Of a stretch of DNA of 64,000 nucleotides, positions 1 to 8,140 are shown piece by piece (the first letter of the stretch is position 1; each line of letters starts with the position of its first letter). Source of the DNA: Halosolutus gelatinilyticus (lineage in GTDB: Archaea; Halobacteriota; Halobacteria; Halobacteriales; Natrialbaceae); contig NZ_CP095491.1 of NCBI RefSeq assembly GCF_023028105.1, positions 2,418,001 to 2,482,000 of the forward strand, written 5' to 3'. The notes beneath the pieces are model-generated. The model saw nothing but the letters and a program-made list of their open reading frames with translations, was not told the DNA's origin and did no database searches. The translations under genes were made by a program, and so were the position numbers.

Positions 1-1131
1 GACAAGCCGTCCGAGACGCACAACGTTGCCCCCGGCTCGCCGGGTCCGAACGTCGCGGCGTTCGCTCACACGACGCACGACGCCGGCGCCGCCACTTTCG
101 TGGACGCGGGGAGCATCCCGATCCGGAACGTCGACAACGTGGCGTTCGCCTCGGGCGCCGGCATGGACGTCATGAACCACCTGCGCGGGGTCGAGGGGCC
201 TTCGGACACCGTCCACGGGAACGACGACTACTACGGCCTGGTGAAGAACTTCACGGCGTACGCCATTGGCGGCCGCGACGGCGAGTCCGACCTTCCGGCG
301 TTCGAGATGCGCCACGGCGACGACGTCAACTTCGAGTTCCCCCGAGGCGTCAACATCGGCATCTCCATGCGGTACGCGAATCACCTCAAAATCGAGAACG
401 CCCGCCTGATCGGCACCGGCGAGGGCGCCGGCATCGTCCACAACATGCGGGCGCGAGGGCTGTGCGTCGAGGACGCGACGATCGAGAACTGGAACGACGG
501 CATCGGCGCACTGACCGACGGAATCGCGGAGATCCGGAACCCGACGTTCGAGGACGTAACGAACGCGGAGATCAACATCCGCGGCGAGCAGATCCTCGCG
601 GGCGAACCGACCACTCACCTGCGGGACGTCGCCCTCGACGACGAGATCTACCTCGACGCCACGGACGACGTCCACACCGACTGGGAGTGGGAGATCACCC
701 TCGACGGCGGCGACGTCTACTACGATGCGGTCGCGCCCGGCCACGCCGAGGACGACCCGCGGCTCGTCGGCGGAAAGATCGTCGGCGGCAGTGATGACGG
801 AGACGACGGCAACGATGGCGACGACGGCAACGACGGCGGTGACTCGACGTACTCGGGCTCGGCGGGCGACGGCTGGTCGGCGACCGCGACCGACGAGGGT
901 GATTCGAGCACGTGGCGGTTCGAACCGAACAACGCGGCCGACTGGGCGGATATCCAGTTCGCCGAGCCAGGAACGAACTCCTGGGTCGGCTACCGCATGG
1001 ATCCCGCGGGCAGCATCCACGAACACGTTCGCGACGCGTCAGGCGATGGCTCGTCGATCGACGTCCGGTTCGTTTGGGACGACGGCGCCGGCGGGCAGTA
1101 CGTCTCGGCGCGGGTGACCCACTCGTACTGA
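1..1131 (+). CDS. Beta-helix surface/secreted protein, C-terminal part (partial)
   Basis: The frame is open from the first base, so the start and any signal peptide lie outside the window. The first 250 residues have short repeating rungs (phrases such as HLKIENARLIGTGEGAG and GLCVEDATIENWNDGIG) typical of right-handed parallel beta-helix proteins of the pectate-lyase/NosD type. A low-complexity Asp/Gly/Asn linker at about 770-850 leads to a compact C-terminal domain of about 95 residues with many Trp and Tyr. No transmembrane C-terminus or PGF motif is visible. It is probably secreted; the substrate is unknown. Confidence 0.7.
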   Translation, partial: DKPSETHNVAPGSPGPNVAAFAHTTHDAGAATFVDAGSIPIRNVDNVAFASGAGMDVMNHLRGVEGPSDTVHGNDDYYGLVKNFTAYAIGGRDGESDLPAFEMRHGDDVNFEFPRGVNIGISMRYANHLKIENARLIGTGEGAGIVHNMRARGLCVEDATIENWNDGIGALTDGIAEIRNPTFEDVTNAEINIRGEQILAGEPTTHLRDVALDDEIYLDATDDVHTDWEWEITLDGGDVYYDAVAPGHAEDDPRLVGGKIVGGSDDGDDGNDGDDGNDGGDSTYSGSAGDGWSATATDEGDSSTWRFEPNNAADWADIQFAEPGTNSWVGYRMDPAGSIHEHVRDASGDGSSIDVRFVWDDGAGGQYVSARVTHSY

Positions 1132-1264
1132 TCGCCGGCGTTCCGGTCCGCGGGTCCGCCCCGAGACAGTCCCGCGGCTCGGCCGATCGTACCGATTCGA
1201 CCGGACGATCCGGATACACGACGGAGACGAAGCCGCTTTACGCGTCCGAGCGCTTGTCCCGCTA

Positions 1265-2365
1265 ATGAGCAAACCCACGCCCGAGGTCTACGAGCAGGGC
1301 AAGGGCATGGACGCCCACAACCAGGTGATGCGGGAGATCCGCTCGCGAAAGGAGGCGAGCTACGATCCCCACGAGCCCACCCGCGTCTGGCTCGACGAGG
1401 ACAACACGCCGACCGGCGTCAAGCGGAGCCTGACGATCATCCTCAACACCGGGGGCTGTCGCTGGGCCCGCGCCGGCGGCTGTACGATGTGCGGTTACGT
1501 CGCCGAGAGCGTCGACGGCGGCAGCGTGAGCCACGAGGCCCTGATGGACCAGATCGACGTCTGTCTCGAGCACGAAGAAGCGAACGTCGACGAATCCGCC
1601 GACCTCATCAAAATCTACACCTCCGGGTCCTTCTTGGACGAGCGCGAGGTCGGCGCCCGTACTCGAAAGGCGATCGCCGACACTTTCGCCGATCGCGAGC
1701 GCATGGTCGTCGAGTCCCTCCCCGACTTCGTCGATCGCGAGAAGATCGCCGACTTCACGCGACACGGCATCGACACGGACGTCGCGATCGGCCTGGAGAC
1801 GGCGACCGATCGGGTCCGCCACGACTGCGTGAACAAGTACTTCGACTTCGCGGACTTCGAGGACGCCTGCGCGGAGGCCGCCGCCGCGAACGAGGACGCC
1901 GGCACGGACGTCGAGGCGGGGATCAAGGCGTACCTCCTGATGAAGCCGCCCTTCCTCACCGAGTCCGAAGCCGTCGCGGATATGATCTCTTCGATCGAGC
2001 GCTGCGCCGACGTCGAGGGCTGTCACACCGTCTCGATGAACCCCTGCAACGTCCAGCGCTACACCATGGTCGACGAACTCTACTTCAACGACGGCTACCG
2101 CCCGCCGTGGCTCTGGTCGGTCGCCCACGTGCTGGAGGAGACCGCGGACGTCGACGCGATCGTCGTCTCCGATCCCGTCGGCCACGGCTCCGATCGCGGT
2201 CCGCACAACTGCACGGAGTGTGACGACCTCGTCCAGAAGGCGATCAAGGACTTCGACCTCCGGCAGGATCCCTCGGTCTTCGAGCAGGTGTCCTGCGAGT
2301 GCGAGCGGACGTGGGAGGTCGTGATGGAACGCGAGCGGAGCTTCAACCAGCCGCTGACGCGGTAG
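1265..2365 (+). CDS. raSEA: Archaeosine biosynthesis radical SAM protein RaSEA
   Basis: 366 aa. A radical-SAM cluster motif of the Elp3-like spacing C-x7-C-x2-C is seen at residues 65, 73 and 76 (GGCRWARAGGCTMCGY). Conserved stretches such as IYTSGSF, GLETATD and SMNPCNVQ match the archaeal RaSEA family. RaSEA works with ArcS: ArcS attaches lysine to preQ0 at G15 of tRNA and RaSEA cleaves the adduct to give archaeosine. The C-terminus has further paired cysteines (HNCTECDD, SCECERTW). The gene appears monocistronic. The ATG lies directly after a short promoter region, suggesting a leaderless or short-leader mRNA. Confidence 0.88.
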   Translation: MSKPTPEVYEQGKGMDAHNQVMREIRSRKEASYDPHEPTRVWLDEDNTPTGVKRSLTIILNTGGCRWARAGGCTMCGYVAESVDGGSVSHEALMDQIDVCLEHEEANVDESADLIKIYTSGSFLDEREVGARTRKAIADTFADRERMVVESLPDFVDREKIADFTRHGIDTDVAIGLETATDRVRHDCVNKYFDFADFEDACAEAAAANEDAGTDVEAGIKAYLLMKPPFLTESEAVADMISSIERCADVEGCHTVSMNPCNVQRYTMVDELYFNDGYRPPWLWSVAHVLEETADVDAIVVSDPVGHGSDRGPHNCTECDDLVQKAIKDFDLRQDPSVFEQVSCECERTWEVVMERERSFNQPLTR

Positions 2366-2492
2366 GGCTGATCGCAGCCCTCCGGCACGAGTGATCGATC
2401 GACCGTTAGTTCCGGTCGACGGATTCGGGTGCCCGCCGACGCTGCTGCCCCGGCCGCGCGAGCGTCGACGAGTCATCCCCGCGATCGGCGAC

Positions 2493-2657
2493 TTACTCTC
2501 GACCGGCGCCGTCGAATATCTCGGGCGAGACGGAACAGCCGCAGGGGCTGGCGATCGCAGCCATCGGGCCGAAGACCGTGACCGCCAGTACCGTCCCGCC
2601 GCACTCCGAACACGGCGGGTACGGGGACGATTTGTCGTCCCCGTGCTCAGCGCTCAT
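2493..2657 (-). CDS. Small zinc-finger-like protein (54 aa)
   Basis: Reading from the internal ATG at 2657 gives a 54-residue acidic protein with one CSECGG pair and a later CGCS pair, the arrangement of a one-domain zinc finger microprotein. An upstream in-frame ATG at 2759 would add 34 residues without clear sense, so the shorter form is preferred. Many such Cys-pair microproteins are known from Haloferax volcanii. The function is not known. Confidence 0.6.
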   Translation of the reverse strand: MSAEHGDDKSSPYPPCSECGGTVLAVTVFGPMAAIASPCGCSVSPEIFDGAGRE

Positions 2658-2733
2658 CGTCGCCTCCAGTAGGTACGCGGGTGATCGAGAGCGATCGTAC
2701 TCGTGTGTAGCGATACGTCGATCGTGCGGGACG

Positions 2734-2740
2734 TTTATAT
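2734..2740 (+). promoter_or_regulatory. TATA box in front of the structured element
   Basis: TTTATAT lies about 25 bases before position 2763, where a run of hairpins begins, so a plus-strand transcript could start right at the first stem. No plus-strand gene follows closely. This supports, but does not prove, a non-coding transcript. Confidence 0.35.
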
Positions 2741-2760
2741 CCCGGTAGAATGAACGCAAT

Positions 2761-2960
2761 CATGGCTTCAAACCCCGGTGAGGGTTTGGAAGCCACGTCT
2801 CGGGTGGTTCCAGCACCCGGGGCATTTCATTCATGCCCGCCGTTGTGGCTTCCGTTCTAATTGCTGATGTGCCGTTACTTATAACTACTGCAAATTTGAC
2901 GGAACGAGCGAAACCTCCTGCTGAACGCGTCGGTGTGGAACCGAGCTCACGGGATGTCAC
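2761..2960. other. Structured element: nested hairpins, possible IS200/IS605-type remnant or ncRNA
   Basis: Three simple hairpins follow each other: 2763-2775 with 2782-2795 (one bulge), 2801-2806 with 2814-2819, and 2820-2825 with 2833-2838. In addition, GGAAGCCAC at 2788-2796 pairs perfectly with GTGGCTTCC at 2845-2853. That encloses the last two hairpins in a Y-shaped fold and competes with the first hairpin. On the minus strand a 66-codon open frame starting at a GTG (2960-2760) reads like the loosely conserved tail of haloarchaeal TnpB proteins (NGTSAIRTEATTAG), whose 3' ends overlap structured guide RNAs. No TnpB catalytic part is present. Either a decayed transposon end or an independent small RNA would fit. 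Confidence 0.35.
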
Positions 2961-3162
2961 TGTTCGGTCCGGGGCGTAGCGATCGGACCGATTCGCCGGG
3001 AAACAGCCCGGTGTCGATCGGACCGACGGCCGCGAACCGATTCAGGAAGGAAAACGAGAAGTCGATTTCGTTTGGTTCTGAACTGAATTGACCGCTCAGT
3101 ACGGGAGACCCATGTGTCATTTAATCCACGTGCTTATCTCCTCATACCCCGAAGGAGATTCC

Positions 3163-3333
3163 ATGTCTGAAGAGGGAAGCGACCAGATGGATTCAACCAA
3201 AATGGGCGCAGGAATCGCGGTCGGGCTTCCATTAGGGGTCGCTTTGGGGGTTACGATGGGCAATATCGCGATGGGGATCGCTATCGGCATATGCATCGGT
3301 GTCGCTTTCGGTGCAGGGTGGGATCGATTGTAA
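3163..3333 (+). CDS. Small glycine-rich membrane protein (56 aa)
   Basis: A good Shine-Dalgarno sequence (AAGGAG at 3152-3157) sits 5 bases before the ATG at 3163, which decides the start over the earlier in-frame ATG at 3088. After an acidic N-terminus (MSEEGSDQ) the rest is one or two hydrophobic helices rich in Gly, Ala, Ile and Met with small-residue zipper spacing (GIAVGLPLGVALGVTMG). Probably a membrane microprotein. The surrounding DNA is lower in GC than average. No function can be assigned. Confidence 0.6.
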   Translation: MSEEGSDQMDSTKMGAGIAVGLPLGVALGVTMGNIAMGIAIGICIGVAFGAGWDRL

Positions 3334-3408
3334 GGAGACACCGAGCCAGCACTATCGTGATGCTACGTTAGGTTCATGTGCGAACTGAACAGCCGGATCC
3401 GTGGGGCG

Positions 3409-3663
3409 TCAACTGCGTACCTCAGCTCTCGTATACAGTATCCAAAGTACGACCGGCCCGATCACCGGGGCGAGAACAGAGAGCAGAAACATACCACCAG
3501 TCCAGGAATACGGATGGTCACTCTGCGTACTCGATTCCCGATAGATGCCGATCGTTGGAACCCCCACTAGCAGTATCCCCACCACAACAACCAGTACCAG
3601 TCCCTCGGTCGCAGGTACACTGTCGCTGAGAAGGACACCCACTTCGGAGAGTATTGGCACCAT
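3409..3663 (-). CDS. Small two-helix membrane protein (84 aa)
   Basis: From the ATG at 3663 the protein has a hydrophobic segment near residues 20-40 (GLVLVVVVGILLVGVPTIGIY), a polar loop (RESSTQSDHPYSWTGG) and a second helix (MFLLSVLAPVIGPVVLWILY) ending in a basic tail. This resembles small phospholipase_D-nuclease N-terminal-like or haloarchaeal two-helix proteins, but no family is certain. The start at 3705 would add 14 unlikely residues. It lies in the same low-GC patch as the preceding microprotein. Confidence 0.55.
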   Translation of the reverse strand: MVPILSEVGVLLSDSVPATEGLVLVVVVGILLVGVPTIGIYRESSTQSDHPYSWTGGMFLLSVLAPVIGPVVLWILYTRAEVRS

Positions 3664-3970
3664 TATGCTAAGTCTAGTATCCTGTCTGTAATAAAGTCCC
3701 AGCATATCTAGTAAGCGGATTCCTCTACTGACCGTTCACTGTCCCTCGCCGATCGCCTCTCATCAGGTTACGTACGCAGACCTACTGATCGGTAGATTCG
3801 CTGGATTCGGCGTGAAGCAAACGAAGTCGCCGTGTTGAACGCATTCCCTGCATTTGGCACATCACCCAGCGGCTCGTCAGTTCTGATCTGGGCTGCTGAA
3901 TAGACCGCGCTTATCGATCGGGCGGATCGTCTTGTGAGTAGCCAGAGCGTCACTCGACTCTCACCGATCG

Positions 3971-4801
3971 CTAATCGGAAACGGTTTCTTCGAGGAATGC
4001 GAGCAGAATCCGATTGAATACGTCTGGATTATCTTGATTGGCGTTGTGTCCTGCATCCGGGATCACCTCGTAGCGACAGTTCGGTTCCCGGTCGGCCCAG
4101 CCCGGGGCCGCCTTTGAGATGATCCCAGTTTCGTCGTACTCACCATGAGTTAAGAGGAACGGCTGTTGAATGCGATAACCCGGCTCTTCGTGGAGACAGG
4201 TGGCAACTGCTTTCCAGACGGTGACGAACTCCTGCTTCGTCATTTGACCGGCTGCGTCGGCAGCGTATTGTTGTACGTCTGGGGTTACCGCTGTATTCTC
4301 CGCGATGAGCGTTCGGAGATGGCCGGCCGGCCAGACTTTGAAGAGGTACGGTGACAGTTTGAGGCCGAGTCGTTCGAGCCGAGACGGGAGTGTCGTGATG
4401 TCCGTTGTGCCGATCACGACCACGGCATCGACACGCGCCGGGTGGCGGAAGACGACCTCTTGGGAGACGTAGCCACCGAACGACTGCCCGATCAGGATGG
4501 CCGTTTCGTGGCCGAGATGGTCGATGAGGGCGAGTAGGTCGTCAGCTACCGTCGAGACGGTAAATTCGTCACCGATGGGTTTCGACTGTCCGTGGCCGCG
4601 GACGTCCCACGTGACTACCCGGTACCCTTCGTCAACCAGCGGTGCGATTTGCGGATCGAACATCCGGTGGTCCATTGCTGCCCCGTGCGTACAGGCGACA
4701 AGCGGTCCATCGTCCGGCCCCGTAACCCAATAGTGAATCTCTGAACCCGAACGCCGCAGTCGCTCGCTCTCGATCGGAGGGGTACCGTGTCGACCACTCA
4801 T
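3971..4801 (-). CDS. Alpha/beta-fold hydrolase
   Basis: 276 aa, full length for the family. An oxyanion-hole region (CTHGAAMDHRMF), the strand-turn WDVRGHGQS, the nucleophile elbow GQSFGG (Ser107), a late acidic loop (HGEYDETG) and the final DAGHNANQDNP histidine complete the canonical triad. The order of motifs fits epoxide hydrolase, esterase or lactonase type enzymes; the substrate cannot be told. A lid-like region lies at about 130-200. The gene stands alone, its ATG facing a short promoter region. Confidence 0.85.
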   Translation of the reverse strand: MSGRHGTPPIESERLRRSGSEIHYWVTGPDDGPLVACTHGAAMDHRMFDPQIAPLVDEGYRVVTWDVRGHGQSKPIGDEFTVSTVADDLLALIDHLGHETAILIGQSFGGYVSQEVVFRHPARVDAVVVIGTTDITTLPSRLERLGLKLSPYLFKVWPAGHLRTLIAENTAVTPDVQQYAADAAGQMTKQEFVTVWKAVATCLHEEPGYRIQQPFLLTHGEYDETGIISKAAPGWADREPNCRYEVIPDAGHNANQDNPDVFNRILLAFLEETVSD

Positions 4802-4887
4802 GGTAGCGTTATGGTTACGCTCTGGTGATAAGTGGTCCCCGGCAGAATCACCGCGCTTGGGATGGTAATCGGACGGCGACTGTGTCC

Positions 4888-4986
4888 TCAGTCACTCACC
4901 GTCGCGCCGTCGATCCTCGATCGGACCGAATCAGCGTCGGCCTGCGGCACTTCGAGTCGGACGACCGTCCCGCGGGGCTCGTTATT
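4888..4986 (-). pseudogene. Possible remnant of a sensor histidine kinase C-terminus
   Basis: A 32-codon open stretch bounded upstream by an in-frame TGA (4987-4989) and ending in TGA (4888-4890) reads NEPRGTVVRLEVPQADADSV. This resembles the last beta strand of HATPase_c domains (G-T-x-V/F-R-L-x-L/V-P). No start codon or upstream kinase sequence is visible. A short match like this could be chance. Confidence 0.3.
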
Positions 4987-5061
4987 TCAGGCGTCGAGTT
5001 GTGGCCCGGTAGGTATCGGAGGGGATCTATAGCGGGAAACGATAATTGCGGCGGGCAGGCA

Positions 5062-5742
5062 TCAGGGCGACTCGAAGCCGCGAAGCACGCCCCGTCCGTC
5101 GGTCGGCCCGACGTCGGGAAGGGTCGCTCGCTCCGGGTGTGGCATCAACACCGCGACCGAGTCGGTCTCTCCGAGGACGCCGGCGACGTTGTGCTTCGAG
5201 CCGTTCGGGTTGACGTCGGCGCCGACGTCGCCGTTCTCGTCGCAGTACCGAAAGAGGATTCGATCGTCGGCCTCGAGCTCCGCGAGTCGATCCTCGTCGA
5301 TCTCGTAGCGCCCCTCGCCGTGGGCGATCGGGATTTCGATGACCTCGCCCTCGTCGTACGCTTCGGTCCAGGGCGTGTCGTCGCGTTCGACGCGGAGGTA
5401 GACGCGTTCGCACTGGAAGCGGGCGCTCTGATTCGTCGTGAACGCGCCCTCGGTCAGGTCCGACTCGCAGCCGACCTGGGCGCCGTTGCAGACGCCGAGC
5501 ACGGGCGTTCCTTCGGCCGCGGCCTCGCGGACCTCGGCCATGATGGGCGATCGCGCCGCCATCGCGCCGGCGCGGAGGTAGTCGCCGTAGGAGAATCCTC
5601 CGGGGAGCACGATCCCCGTCGTCTCCGCCGGAAGCCCGTCCTCGTGCCAGACGATCTCGGCGTCGATGCCGAGGTGCTCGAGCGCGCGCTCGGCGTCGCG
5701 GTCGCAGTTCGAGCCGCCGAATCGGACGATCGAAACCGTCAC
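5062..5742 (-). CDS. purQ: Phosphoribosylformylglycinamidine synthase subunit PurQ
   Basis: 226 aa from a GTG start at 5742. PurQ is the glutaminase that supplies ammonia to PurL for FGAM formation in purine synthesis. The class I amidotransferase nucleophile is in VLGVCNGAQVG (Cys85) and the His/Glu pair is in LMPHPERA near the C-terminus. The N-terminus TVSIVRFGGSNCDRD is typical. The gene lies 59 bases downstream of purS in the same direction, so the two are probably one transcript; purL is not in the window. Confidence 0.92.
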   Translation of the reverse strand: MTVSIVRFGGSNCDRDAERALEHLGIDAEIVWHEDGLPAETTGIVLPGGFSYGDYLRAGAMAARSPIMAEVREAAAEGTPVLGVCNGAQVGCESDLTEGAFTTNQSARFQCERVYLRVERDDTPWTEAYDEGEVIEIPIAHGEGRYEIDEDRLAELEADDRILFRYCDENGDVGADVNPNGSKHNVAGVLGETDSVAVLMPHPERATLPDVGPTDGRGVLRGFESP

Positions 5743-5801
5743 GGTCGCCACCCCCTGGCGTTGTGATCGACGGCTTCGATCGGCGTAATCGAGACGATCA
5801 T

Positions 5802-6053
5802 CTACCGTTCGTCGACCTCCACGTCGTAGTCGTGGATGGTCGGGTTCGCGAGGAGTCGTTCCGCCATCTCGCTCGCGCGGTCGCGGGCGTCCGCGGTCGA
5901 CGCGGCGTCGAGGTCGACCTCGAACCGATCGGCCGATCGAAGGCCCTCGAGTTCGAACCCGAGACGCTTGAGCGCCTGCTTCGTGGTTTCGGCCTCGGGG
6001 TCCAGAACCCCGCGTTTGAGTCGAACCGTCACCGTCGCGGTGTACGCGGTCAT
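5802..6053 (-). CDS. purS: Phosphoribosylformylglycinamidine synthase subunit PurS
   Basis: 83 aa from the ATG at 6053 (MTAYTATVTVRLKRGVLDPE). PurS is the small subunit bridging PurQ and PurL. The family signatures VLDPEAETTKQALKRLGF and a late NPTIHDYDVEV strand are visible. An ATG at 6080 would add nine residues that the family lacks. The promoter carries a 16-bp palindrome shared with the purN-purH promoter (see 6105-6120). Confidence 0.9.
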   Translation of the reverse strand: MTAYTATVTVRLKRGVLDPEAETTKQALKRLGFELEGLRSADRFEVDLDAASTADARDRASEMAERLLANPTIHDYDVEVDER

Positions 6054-6104
6054 TACTGGAACCCCCGTATCCGTGCTCAAAAACGCTTTCGACTTCGATA
6101 CCTA

Positions 6105-6120
6105 ATACACGTTCGTGGAT
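6105..6120. promoter_or_regulatory. Candidate purine operator upstream of purS
   Basis: ATACACGTTCGTGGAT is an imperfect palindrome. It matches the perfect palindrome at 27980-27995 upstream of the purN-purH fusion in 14 of 16 positions. Its near edge is 52 bases from the purS ATG (55 in the other case), and on the minus strand its right half runs into the likely TATA region (GTGTATTAGG). A repressor or activator site is the natural reading. Confidence 0.5.
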
Positions 6121-6322
6121 ACCAGATCGAGGACGCATCCTCGATCGAGGATCGACGCGGGTCGAAAACAAGGTCGGTGGGGTGCCCGACAACGGGGACG
6201 TCTCGAAGCCGTACCTCGGCGGCTGCGGGGCCAATACCTCGGCGGCAAGGGTCGTCAGCTCGGTCGGGTTCCCGTCTCTCTCGTCGCGCCGGGCCGATCC
6301 GTTCGGTCCGGCCGACAGCCGC

Positions 6323-6646
6323 TCAGTCCGACCGGGTGACGACGACGGCGCCCGTCGCGTGCACCGTAATCGAGTACGCGTCTAGCTGGAACGACAACTG
6401 CCCGCCGTTTCGTCGCGAGGTGCCGTTCGTGGGTTCGAAAATCGTCTCGAGGCTGTCCGGGTCGATCCGATCGTAGAGTCGATCGACGTCGGCGGGATCC
6501 GTCTCCGAGAGTCCCGCGATGGTCGAGACGATCGTCGCGGACAGCGACTCATCGCCGTCCCAGTCGTGGGAGACGATCGCCGTCTCCGTCTCGGGGTCGA
6601 TTCCGGTACCGCCGTACTCCGTTTGTGTGGCTGTCATGGTGGTCAC
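6323..6646 (-). CDS. HalOD1 output-domain protein
   Basis: 107 aa. The C-terminal half fits the halobacterial output domain 1 seen alone or at the end of haloarchaeal signalling proteins: a stretch on double domain 'DRLYDRIDPDSLETIF', followed by a strand-rich end 'LSFQLDAYSITVHATGAVVV'. Its biochemical role is unknown; it is presumed to act in regulation. An ATG at 6637 is an alternative start. A TATA-like TTTATGC (minus strand, about 6699-6706) and a palindrome at 6659-6673 lie upstream. Confidence 0.7.
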   Translation of the reverse strand: MTTMTATQTEYGGTGIDPETETAIVSHDWDGDESLSATIVSTIAGLSETDPADVDRLYDRIDPDSLETIFEPTNGTSRRNGGQLSFQLDAYSITVHATGAVVVTRSD

Positions 6647-6658
6647 CGTTCAAGGACC

Positions 6659-6673
6659 GTCACGTAGTGTGAC
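6659..6673. promoter_or_regulatory. Palindrome in the leader of the HalOD1 gene
   Basis: GTCAC-GTAGT-GTGAC is a perfect 5-bp inverted repeat lying 13-27 bases upstream of the ATG at 6646, between the probable TATA box and the start codon. The position suits a repressor site near the transcription start. No regulator is known for it. Confidence 0.3.
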
Positions 6674-6991
6674 AGAAATACGCACCACGGTCGATAGCAT
6701 AAATCCCCGTCAGACAATCTACATGCGATTGTACGACGAAATTTAATACGATGGGGTCCGGCACGGTGGTCGCAGTCACACGTCTGTCGGACATCGAGCG
6801 AGAGCGCACTCGACGCCGAGCGAGAATACGACCGGCGCGGGGAGCCGGCACCCGCCGACGAGGTCGGTTCGATCGGCTCTGCGAGTGGTGTCGGGCATTC
6901 CCATACGCGTCCGCGGAAAGCAGGACTTTTAGCCGCTCGTTGACTGCAACCGTACTGATGGATCGATATTCGCTCGAGCGGAGGTGGCGGG
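6674..6991. other. Intergenic region with promoters only
   Basis: Between the HalOD1 gene and purU there is no open frame with protein-like composition. It holds the minus-strand TATA for the HalOD1 gene. Before purU there is a GGACTTTTAGCC stretch (about 6924-6935) and GGAGGTGG, a plausible ribosome binding site just before the purU ATG. Confidence 0.5.
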
Positions 6992-7948
6992 ATGACGACT
7001 GATCTGACCGAAATCACGGTCATCGGAGAGGACGATACGGGACTGATCGCTCGCGTCACGAGCCTCCTGTTCGAGCGCGGGATCAACATCGAGGATCTCG
7101 ATCAGGCGGTTCGCGACGGCGTCTTCCGGATGTACCTCGCCGTGGACACCTCGAAGATGGTCTGCACCGAGGAGAAGCTGCGCGCGGACCTCCACGACCT
7201 CGGGGACGACCTCGGACTCGACGTCCAGGTTCGGTTCCCGGCCGATCGGGACCACCAGCAGATCGCCGTTCTCGTGACGAAGGAGAGCCACTGCCTCGAG
7301 GTGCTGTTCGAGGCGTGGGCCAACGACGATCTCGGGGCCGACATCGGCGTCGTCATCGGCAACCACGACGACCTCCAGCCCCTCGCCGAGCACTACGGCG
7401 TCCCGTTTCACGACATCGGAAACGAAACCGGCCAGCAGAACGAGGAGCGACTCCTCGAGCTGCTCGCGGAGTACGACGCCGACCTGATCGTGCTCGCCCG
7501 CTACATGCGCATTCTCTCCCCCAAGGTCGTCTTCCGCTACGAGGACCGCATCATCAACGTCCACCCCTCGTTGCTGCCCGCCTTCCCCGGCGCCGAGGCC
7601 TACCGCCAGGCCGTCGAGGAGGGCGTCCGCGTGGCCGGCGTCACCGCCCACTACGTGACGACCGACCTCGACCAGGGACCGATCATCACCCAGCGGGCGT
7701 TCGACGTCCCCGACGACGCCGGCTTAGACGAGATGAAAGCGCGCGGCCAGCCCCTCGAAGCCGACGCGCTGCTCGAAGCGGTTCGGCTCCACCTGAACGG
7801 CGACGTCTCCGTCCACCGCGGCCGGACGACGGTCCGCGAGAACGGCACGCAGTACCAGCTCGGCCTCCCCGACGAGATCGACGAGCTCACGCCGGACCGA
7901 CCGGTCGACGGCATCGGCGCCGCGATCGCCAACGACCGATCGCAGTAG
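6992..7948 (+). CDS. purU: Formyltetrahydrofolate deformylase PurU
   Basis: 318 aa. An N-terminal ACT-type domain (about 1-85, ITVIGEDDTGLIARVTSLLF) precedes a formyltransferase domain. The Asn-His-Asp catalytic set is recognisable: IGNHDDLQPL, NVHPSLLPAFPGAEAY and TTDLDQGPII. The C-terminal EADALLEAVRLHLNGDVSVHRGRTTV block is typical of PurU rather than PurN. The reaction releases formate and THF from 10-formyl-THF and balances the one-carbon pool. A GGAGGTGG ribosome binding site lies just before the ATG. Confidence 0.85.
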   Translation: MTTDLTEITVIGEDDTGLIARVTSLLFERGINIEDLDQAVRDGVFRMYLAVDTSKMVCTEEKLRADLHDLGDDLGLDVQVRFPADRDHQQIAVLVTKESHCLEVLFEAWANDDLGADIGVVIGNHDDLQPLAEHYGVPFHDIGNETGQQNEERLLELLAEYDADLIVLARYMRILSPKVVFRYEDRIINVHPSLLPAFPGAEAYRQAVEEGVRVAGVTAHYVTTDLDQGPIITQRAFDVPDDAGLDEMKARGQPLEADALLEAVRLHLNGDVSVHRGRTTVRENGTQYQLGLPDEIDELTPDRPVDGIGAAIANDRSQ

Positions 7949-7981
7949 CGGTCCGAAACCGATTCGGCGCCCGAACGTTTC

Positions 7982-8140
7982 TCAGGATTCCCAGTCGGAC
8001 AGGCAGTCCTCGCCGCAGAACTGCCGGTAGATCGCCTCGCCGCCCTCGACGACCGTCACGACTCGCCGATCGTCGGCCGCGTCGATCGGTTCGCCGCACG
8101 TCCGACACTCGGGTCCGTTTTCGTCTTCCGAGTCACCCAT
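7982..8140 (-). CDS. Small zinc-finger-like protein (52 aa)
   Basis: From an ATG at 8140 the frame encodes an acidic 52-residue protein with CRTCGEPI in the first third and FCGEDCLSDWES at the end, a two-pair cysteine pattern suited to a single zinc site. Between them lies VVTVVEGGEAIYRQ, a beta-hairpin-like stretch. Similar one-domain proteins are common in haloarchaea. It lies convergent with purU, whose stop codon is only 33 bases away. No function known. Confidence 0.7.
   Translation of the reverse strand: MGDSEDENGPECRTCGEPIDAADDRRVVTVVEGGEAIYRQFCGEDCLSDWES

Noticed and set aside
3768-3953. 61-codon minus-strand frame in the low-GC patch
   Set aside because: No recognisable motif, no ribosome binding site, and basic composition unlike a haloarchaeal protein. 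Possibly a decayed transposase, but nothing in it proves that.
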